A stretch of 9,473 bases of DNA from CAYXRK01 sp964467615. GTDB lineage: Bacteria > Hydrogenedentota > Hydrogenedentia > Hydrogenedentales > GCA-2746185. The stretch is from assembly GCA_964467615.1 (NCBI GenBank), contig CAYXRK010000188.1:1-9473 (forward strand). The letters run 5' to 3'. Position 1 is the first letter of the stretch, and the number at the start of each line of letters is the position of its first letter. Below are positions 5,851-9,473 of this stretch, in pieces. The translations under genes were made by a program, and so were the position numbers. The notes beneath the pieces were generated by a model, which was not told where the DNA came from, ran no database searches, and saw only the letters and a program-made list of their open reading frames with translations.

Positions 5851-6624
5851 ATGAAGGGACGAATCAAGCAATCGATGGTGGTGTGGTGCTACGAGAAGTA
5901 TTGGGACCTCGAGGCGATGTGCGGCGTGGCCAAGCAACTGGGCGTGCAGAGCATCGAGTTGGTGCAACCCGAAGGTTGGCCGACGTTGAAGAAGCACGGG
6001 TTGATCTGCGCACTGGCCCATAGCCATTGGTTTGACGAAGGGATGAATAATCCAAAACATCATACAATGTGTCTCGAGAAGATGCGCAAGGCGATAGACG
6101 ATTGCGCCGCGTTTGGTTACCCGAACGTCATAACGTTTACCGGGTTCGCGGGAGATATTTCGCTCGAGGACGGCCTCAAGAATTGCGTCAACGGGTACAA
6201 ACAGATCGTCGGTTACGCGGAGCAAAAGAATGTGACGCTATGCCTCGAAATGCTGAATAGCCGCGTGAGCGAGGAAATGAAGGGGCACCCCGGGTATCAG
6301 GGCGACCACGTCGACTACGTAATGGACATCGTCAAGCAGGTCGGATCGCCGGCGCTGAAGCTGCTCTTCGATGTGTACCACGTGCAAATCATGGACGGCG
6401 ACGTCATCCAGCGCATTCGTCAATACAAAGACTACATCGGGCACTACCACACCGCGGGTAACCCCGGCCGTGCCGAGCTCGACAACCGCCAGGAAATAAA
6501 CTATCCGCCGATTATGGAAGAGATCGTCAAGACTGGATACAAGGGATACGTCGCCCAGGAATTTCTGCCGACCGGCGACGCCTTTGCTGGGCTAAAGCAA
6601 GCGGTGGAATTGTGCGACGTGTGA
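5851..6624 (+). CDS. Hydroxypyruvate isomerase-like TIM-barrel protein
   Basis: A 257-residue member of the xylose-isomerase-like TIM-barrel superfamily, Hyi branch. Hyi interconverts hydroxypyruvate and tartronate semialdehyde, but many relatives act on other ketoses. Metal and catalytic positions are visible: Glu133 (CLEMLN), Asp174 and His177 (FDVYHVQI), His200 (HYHTAGNPGR, 198-207) and Glu237 (AQEF). INYPP (216-220) matches the Hyi motif EINYP. E. coli Hyi has Gln where His200 lies, which may mark a different specificity. The open frame extends upstream to a TTG at 5809. The purine tract AGGAGGAGGGG (5831-5841) and the usual family length of about 258 favour ATG 5851, with GTG 5845 as an alternative that adds two residues. 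No signal peptide is present, so it is cytoplasmic. It follows the glycosyltransferase by 50 bases and probably shares its transcript. Confidence 0.85.
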   Translation: MKGRIKQSMVVWCYEKYWDLEAMCGVAKQLGVQSIELVQPEGWPTLKKHGLICALAHSHWFDEGMNNPKHHTMCLEKMRKAIDDCAAFGYPNVITFTGFAGDISLEDGLKNCVNGYKQIVGYAEQKNVTLCLEMLNSRVSEEMKGHPGYQGDHVDYVMDIVKQVGSPALKLLFDVYHVQIMDGDVIQRIRQYKDYIGHYHTAGNPGRAELDNRQEINYPPIMEEIVKTGYKGYVAQEFLPTGDAFAGLKQAVELCDV

Positions 6625-6656
6625 AATTGCGTCGTTAACTCGAGGAGGACTGGACC

Positions 6657-7187
6657 ATGAATCGCGTTTCGATCACGGCGGAGGAATTGCACCGACAGGC
6701 GGAAGGGGGCGATGTGATTACGCTAATCGATGTCCGCACGCCCATTGAATTCCGCGAGTCCCATATCCCTTTCGCGAGGAACGTTCCTCTCAACAGAGTA
6801 GAGTCCGCGAGTCCGGAGACGTTCAACGGAAATGGCCCGGTGTACGTTGCGTGCACCGCGGGGCCACGCGCGGCGAAGGCCTGTCAACGCCTCGCATCGC
6901 GTGGAATCGGAAACGCGGTCCTCGTCGAAGGCGGGTTGAATAGCTGGACTGCGGCCGGCTATCCGGTAACGCGCGGCAAGAAGGGAGTCTCGCTCGAGCG
7001 TCAGGTCCGCATCGCCGCAGGCGGGATTGTCCTCGTCAGTTCAATCCTTGCGCTTGCCGTGAATCCATACTTCGCCGGAGTCGCGGCATTTGTTGGCGGG
7101 GGACTCGCGTTTGCCGGGATTACCGATACCTGCGCGATGGGAATGATGATCGCCAGGATGCCGTGGAACGACGTGAAAAACGTTTGA
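6657..7187 (+). CDS. Rhodanese-domain protein with C-terminal YgaP-like membrane hairpin
   Basis: A 176-residue fusion of an N-terminal rhodanese domain (about 1-107) and a DUF2892/YgaP-type membrane segment (about 112-172). Rhodaneses carry sulfane sulfur on a catalytic cysteine. Here Cys66 begins the active loop CTAGPRA (66-72), close to the usual C-x-x-G-x-R. LIDVRTPIEF (23-32) and EGGLNSW (91-97) are standard rhodanese motifs. The membrane part has SLERQVRIAAG (112-122), two hydrophobic helices (about 119-135 and 138-155) and the end motif TCAMGMMIARMPWN (158-171), matching YgaP (GMA...MPWN) and keeping its cysteine (Cys159). E. coli YgaP has the same order, so the fusion is known. AGGAGG (6643-6648), 8 bases before the ATG, is an ideal binding site. 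The gene lies 32 bases after the isomerase-like gene but need not share its function. A role in sulfur transfer or stress is inferred. Confidence 0.9.
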   Translation: MNRVSITAEELHRQAEGGDVITLIDVRTPIEFRESHIPFARNVPLNRVESASPETFNGNGPVYVACTAGPRAAKACQRLASRGIGNAVLVEGGLNSWTAAGYPVTRGKKGVSLERQVRIAAGGIVLVSSILALAVNPYFAGVAAFVGGGLAFAGITDTCAMGMMIARMPWNDVKNV

Positions 7188-7195
7188 AGGCGACG

Positions 7196-7600
7196 TCAAT
7201 ACTGCCTGAAATACCGCCGCGGGTCATCGGGCTGTTCTTCTGCCTCTTCCCAGTACGTGTCGGCATCGGGTTTCCAGGCGCGATCGAGTGGATCAACCCG
7301 ACGGAGCCGAAACCAAAGACTCATGGGGGTAATCAGGCCGAAGAAAACAATCGACAAGAGCACCCGGGTCATCAGCCAATTCACGCCGACGGCGAATTTC
7401 ATCCAGACGGCGAAGATTGGACGCAACAACAGTGGCGCAAGCAGTCCGAGTAGAAAAAAGGCGTCGGCAAGATAGATCATCCACGCCGCGAGATGCCCGC
7501 GAATGGCCCAGTGGACGAGCGCCACCGCGACGAGCGCAGCGGCCATGACGAGGCCGAAATCTCGCTGCTCAGATCGGCTGGATGTGTCGACGTGCATCAT
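7196..7600 (-). CDS. SxtJ-family small membrane protein
   Basis: A 134-residue membrane protein matching the pattern of the SxtJ family, named after an unassigned protein of the saxitoxin cluster but widespread elsewhere. Hydrophobic helices lie at about 15-32, 37-60 and 75-95. The family-typical stretch WMKFAVGVNWLMTRVLLSIVFFGLITPM (about 66-93 in position) leads into LWFRLRRVDPLDR (95-107). The tail is acidic with a YW pair (116-117). SxtJ proteins often sit beside a small DUF5989 protein and a carbamoyltransferase, and neither is present here. Two adjacent ATG codons (7600 and 7597) compete as start, and no strong Shine-Dalgarno is seen. The gene converges on the rhodanese gene with 8 bases between stops. 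Function is unknown. The family call is from memory of its motif. Confidence 0.72.
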   Translation of the reverse strand: MMHVDTSSRSEQRDFGLVMAAALVAVALVHWAIRGHLAAWMIYLADAFFLLGLLAPLLLRPIFAVWMKFAVGVNWLMTRVLLSIVFFGLITPMSLWFRLRRVDPLDRAWKPDADTYWEEAEEQPDDPRRYFRQY

Positions 7601-7749
7601 ATTATTCGGAGAGCATATACGTTAACCGAAGCAATTTCCGCTCAACGCACCGATACGACTACATGCCTCATTTTAATCCGTGAACTATCGCGACGCAGAG
7701 CCCGCTCGAAGAGGAACTGACCCTCGCGACTTGGGTTGAACCGAACGAG

Positions 7750-7765
7750 GTCAACGCAGTCAACG
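7750..7765 (+). repeat. Direct repeat GTCAACG ahead of the DinB-like gene
   Basis: GTCAACG occurs at 7750-7756 and again at 7759-7765, a 9-base period, within the 183-base intergenic region between the divergent SxtJ-type and DinB-like genes. It lies just upstream of the AGGAAG ribosome binding site (7771-7776). It might bind a regulator, but the repeat is short. I could not place a convincing promoter for either gene in this region. Confidence 0.25.
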
Positions 7766-7783
7766 TGACGAGGAAGAAGTATC

Positions 7784-8467
7784 ATGAAAGCTAGAATCAG
7801 AATGCGCGACGTAATCGGGACAATTGTGGCGGGAGTACTTATCATGATGGAACAGAATGCTACGGCCAACGCGTCGGGACCGACGTCGCCTCCAACCAAA
7901 GTCGACGCGTGGGACCTCGCGGACGATTTCGAGAAAATAAACCAACAGTGGGCTTCGATTGTCGAGGTGCTCGAACACGAAGACTACTACAACATCAGGA
8001 GCGACGGCGTCTCGGCGTGGAGTTGCGGCGAACAGGCGGCACATCTCGCTATCGTGAACACGTTCATCGCCGAGAACATCGAACAGAATCTCGCACATCC
8101 TGAGCGCGACAAGGACGGCGAACAGATTCCCATTGTTCAACAAGTCTTGAAGGGCGGCACGATTCCAAGAGGCGCAGGAAAAGCGCCCGCCGAACTCAAG
8201 CCCGAAGGAAAGACCCGCGAAGATTATCTCGCGATGTTCAAGACGGCGCGGGCGGCGTGGGGAAAGATGGCCGAGGTCAAGGGCCAACTCCCCGGATGTC
8301 CGGCGCGGTTCAAGCACTTCGCGTTCGGACAATTGACGTCTGTCGAATGGGTGCGTCTCTCCGCGATACACAATGCACACCATCTCAAGATCATTCGCGA
8401 CATCCTCAAGGCCGCAGGCAAAACGGACGCGTACGGCAAGGCGATTCAGGCCCCGATAGAGGAATAG
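7784..8467 (+). CDS. DinB-like (four-helix metal-binding) protein with N-terminal signal or anchor
   Basis: A 227-residue protein of the DinB/YfiT-like four-helix bundle superfamily, whose members coordinate a divalent metal through three histidines and include thiol transferases. WSCGEQAAHLAIV (79-91) supplies His87, and LSAIHNAHHLKII (192-204) supplies His196 and His200, giving the expected H...HxxxH triad. Ahead of the domain, residues 1-30 are basic (MKARIRMR), then hydrophobic (VIGTIVAGVLIMM, 10-22), then end in TANA (27-30), a plausible signal-peptidase site. A Pro/Ser linker follows. Most DinB proteins are cytoplasmic, so export is unusual. The ATG at 7784 has AGGAAGAAG (7771-7779) just upstream. 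Neighbours give no functional hint. The gene ends 7 bases from the convergent hydrolase gene. Substrate and thiol cofactor are unknown. Confidence 0.8.
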   Translation: MKARIRMRDVIGTIVAGVLIMMEQNATANASGPTSPPTKVDAWDLADDFEKINQQWASIVEVLEHEDYYNIRSDGVSAWSCGEQAAHLAIVNTFIAENIEQNLAHPERDKDGEQIPIVQQVLKGGTIPRGAGKAPAELKPEGKTREDYLAMFKTARAAWGKMAEVKGQLPGCPARFKHFAFGQLTSVEWVRLSAIHNAHHLKIIRDILKAAGKTDAYGKAIQAPIEE

Positions 8468-8481
8468 CTGCGCGTCAGCTA
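8465..8481. repeat. Perfect inverted repeat spanning two convergent stop codons
   Basis: TAGCTG (8465-8470) and CAGCTA (8476-8481) are perfect reverse complements around a 5-base loop. The left arm starts with the TAG stop of the DinB-like gene. The minus-strand TGA stop of the hydrolase (8475-8477) lies across the loop and right arm. The hairpin would read the same from both strands, so a weak bidirectional terminator is possible, but no T-tract follows and the stem is only 6 pairs. Confidence 0.4.
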
Positions 8482-9383
8482 ACGCCGGCGCGATCTCGCG
8501 CAAAGGCCCCCATGACGTCCATCGCGCGTTGGCCTTCGTCGAGCACGCCCGCGAAGAACGGGAAGACGTGGATCATGTTTTCCCAAATCTGAAGGTCTAC
8601 TTCAACGCCCGCCGCTCGCGCCCGTTCGGTGATGCGCGTTGAATCATCGAGGAGCACTTCCTCGGAGCCGACGATAATTTGCAGCGGCGGGAGGCCCGAC
8701 AAATCGGCGTAGAGCGGCGCGGCGAGCGGATGGCGAACGTCTCCGCCGCGTTCGATATAGAGGTTCGTCGAGACGGAGACGCGCTCAGGGCGAATCCACG
8801 GATCGGCGGCGGCCTTCGTCTTCATCGATTCGCCGAGTCCTTCGAGGTCAACCCACGGTGCGATGCAAATCGCCCCGGCGGGAAAAGGCAACTGTTGATC
8901 ACGCAACGCGACAAGAAGCGCAAGGTTTAGCCCGCCTCCCGCCGAGTCGCCGACGGAGACAACCGAGTTCGCGTCAACGCCGGATTCGAGCAGCCAACGA
9001 TACGCGGCGACAGCATCATCCACGGCCGCGGGAAACTTATGCTCGGGTGCCAGCCGGTACTCGACACCGAATACCCTGCCGCGCGACGCGCGCGCTAGCC
9101 GCCCCATGAAATCGCGGTACACCACGAGCGAACCGCAGTTGTAGCCGCCGCCGTGAACGAAAAAGAAGACGGGACGTTCTTGCGATTCCGGGACAGTGAT
9201 CCATTGGGCTGGGACGCCCGCCGCTGAAACGTCATCCACATGTACGTCAGCGACGGATGGCAGTTCCTCGGCAAGGAGCTCGAATCGCCGCCGGACTTCT
9301 TCCATCGTAGTGGCTGGCGCGCCGAAATAGGTCCCCAACAAGGACCGAACGTAGTCCATTCCGCGCTGCATCGTCGCCGCCAT
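8475..9383 (-). CDS. Alpha/beta hydrolase, hormone-sensitive-lipase-type esterase
   Basis: A 302-residue serine hydrolase of the HSL (bacterial family IV) esterase group, which cleaves short acyl esters. The oxyanion motif HGGGY (77-81) is followed by EYRLAPEHKFPA (108-119), then the nucleophile elbow GDSAGG (145-150) with catalytic Ser147. The acid is probably Glu242 in GSEEVLLDD (239-247), in place of the more common Asp-Pro-Leu, with His272 in MIHVF (270-274) completing the triad. The length is typical and no signal peptide is seen. The frame is open to an ATG at 9443, but GGGAG (9391-9395) lies 7 bases before ATG 9383, and the residues upstream do not resemble the family, so I chose the shorter form. 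It is convergent with the DinB-like gene. A perfect inverted repeat sits in its leader, suggesting regulation. The substrate is unknown. Confidence 0.9.
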   Translation of the reverse strand: MAATMQRGMDYVRSLLGTYFGAPATTMEEVRRRFELLAEELPSVADVHVDDVSAAGVPAQWITVPESQERPVFFFVHGGGYNCGSLVVYRDFMGRLARASRGRVFGVEYRLAPEHKFPAAVDDAVAAYRWLLESGVDANSVVSVGDSAGGGLNLALLVALRDQQLPFPAGAICIAPWVDLEGLGESMKTKAAADPWIRPERVSVSTNLYIERGGDVRHPLAAPLYADLSGLPPLQIIVGSEEVLLDDSTRITERARAAGVEVDLQIWENMIHVFPFFAGVLDEGQRAMDVMGAFARDRAGVS

Positions 9384-9390
9384 CGGCCAT

Positions 9391-9418
9391 CTCCCTGTCT
9401 CGCAGTTTGCGAGAGCAT
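9391..9418 (-). promoter_or_regulatory. Leader of the hydrolase gene: inverted repeat, possible -10 and RBS
   Basis: TCTCGCA (9398-9404) and TGCGAGA (9408-9414) form a perfect 7-base inverted repeat around GTT. On the minus strand, TATGCT (9413-9418) could be a -10 element, placing the transcription start near 9406 inside the repeat, and GGGAG (9391-9395) is the ribosome binding site. The repeat could be an operator or an RNA hairpin near the 5' end. No good -35 is visible, so the promoter part is tentative. Confidence 0.38.
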
Positions 9419-9473
9419 AGCGCACGTGGCATTGTGCCTTCATGTTGACGGGGCTCGATCACACTATGTCGCG

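Noticed and set aside
7178..7197. Terminator between the rhodanese and SxtJ-type genes
   Set aside because: Only small palindromes (AAACGTTT, GACGTC) are present. They do not make a stem with a T-tract in the 8-base gap.
7760..8503. Minus-strand 247-codon frame opposite the DinB-like gene
   Set aside because: The plus strand has the His triad, signal region and ribosome binding site, and the opposing frame has none of these.

Overview
The window is GC-rich bacterial DNA carrying nine well-supported protein genes, one weak small ORF, and about 326 bases at the left edge with no gene I can support. There are no rRNA or tRNA genes, CRISPR repeats, transposases or phage genes. The mix of Tat-exported aldo/keto reductases with Fe-S tails, a hydroxypyruvate-isomerase-like TIM barrel, a lone STAS protein, an SxtJ-type membrane protein and a DinB-like protein resembles environmental bacteria such as Hydrogenedentota or Planctomycetota. 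That placement is an inference from gene style, not something the sequence proves.

Layout: a STAS-domain protein (327-749, minus) diverges from a run of six plus-strand genes. The run begins with two tandem paralogous Tat-signal aldo/keto reductases (892-2112 and 2145-3335). It continues with a galactokinase-like GHMP kinase (3357-4778), a membrane-anchored family 2 glycosyltransferase of the polyprenyl-phosphate type (4886-5800), a hydroxypyruvate-isomerase-like TIM-barrel enzyme (5851-6624) and a rhodanese fused to a YgaP-type membrane hairpin (6657-7187). Gaps in this run are 21 to 107 bases, so the first five genes could be one carbohydrate-related unit. A likely internal extended -10 promoter precedes the glycosyltransferase.

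The right third is a looser set. An SxtJ-type small membrane protein (7196-7600, minus) converges on the rhodanese gene with an 8-base gap. A secreted or anchored DinB-like protein (7784-8467, plus) follows, and it converges with a 7-base gap on an HSL-family alpha/beta hydrolase (8475-9383, minus). A perfect inverted repeat spans both stop codons at that junction, and another perfect inverted repeat lies in the hydrolase leader.

The best candidate for something little described is the tandem pair of exported aldo/keto reductases. Both keep the full catalytic tetrad and five equally spaced C-terminal cysteines, and they sit beside a galactokinase-family kinase whose sugar-binding Glu is replaced by Met. 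Together with the isomerase-like protein and the glycosyltransferase this suggests an uncharacterised sugar-processing pathway. Its substrate cannot be read from the sequence.
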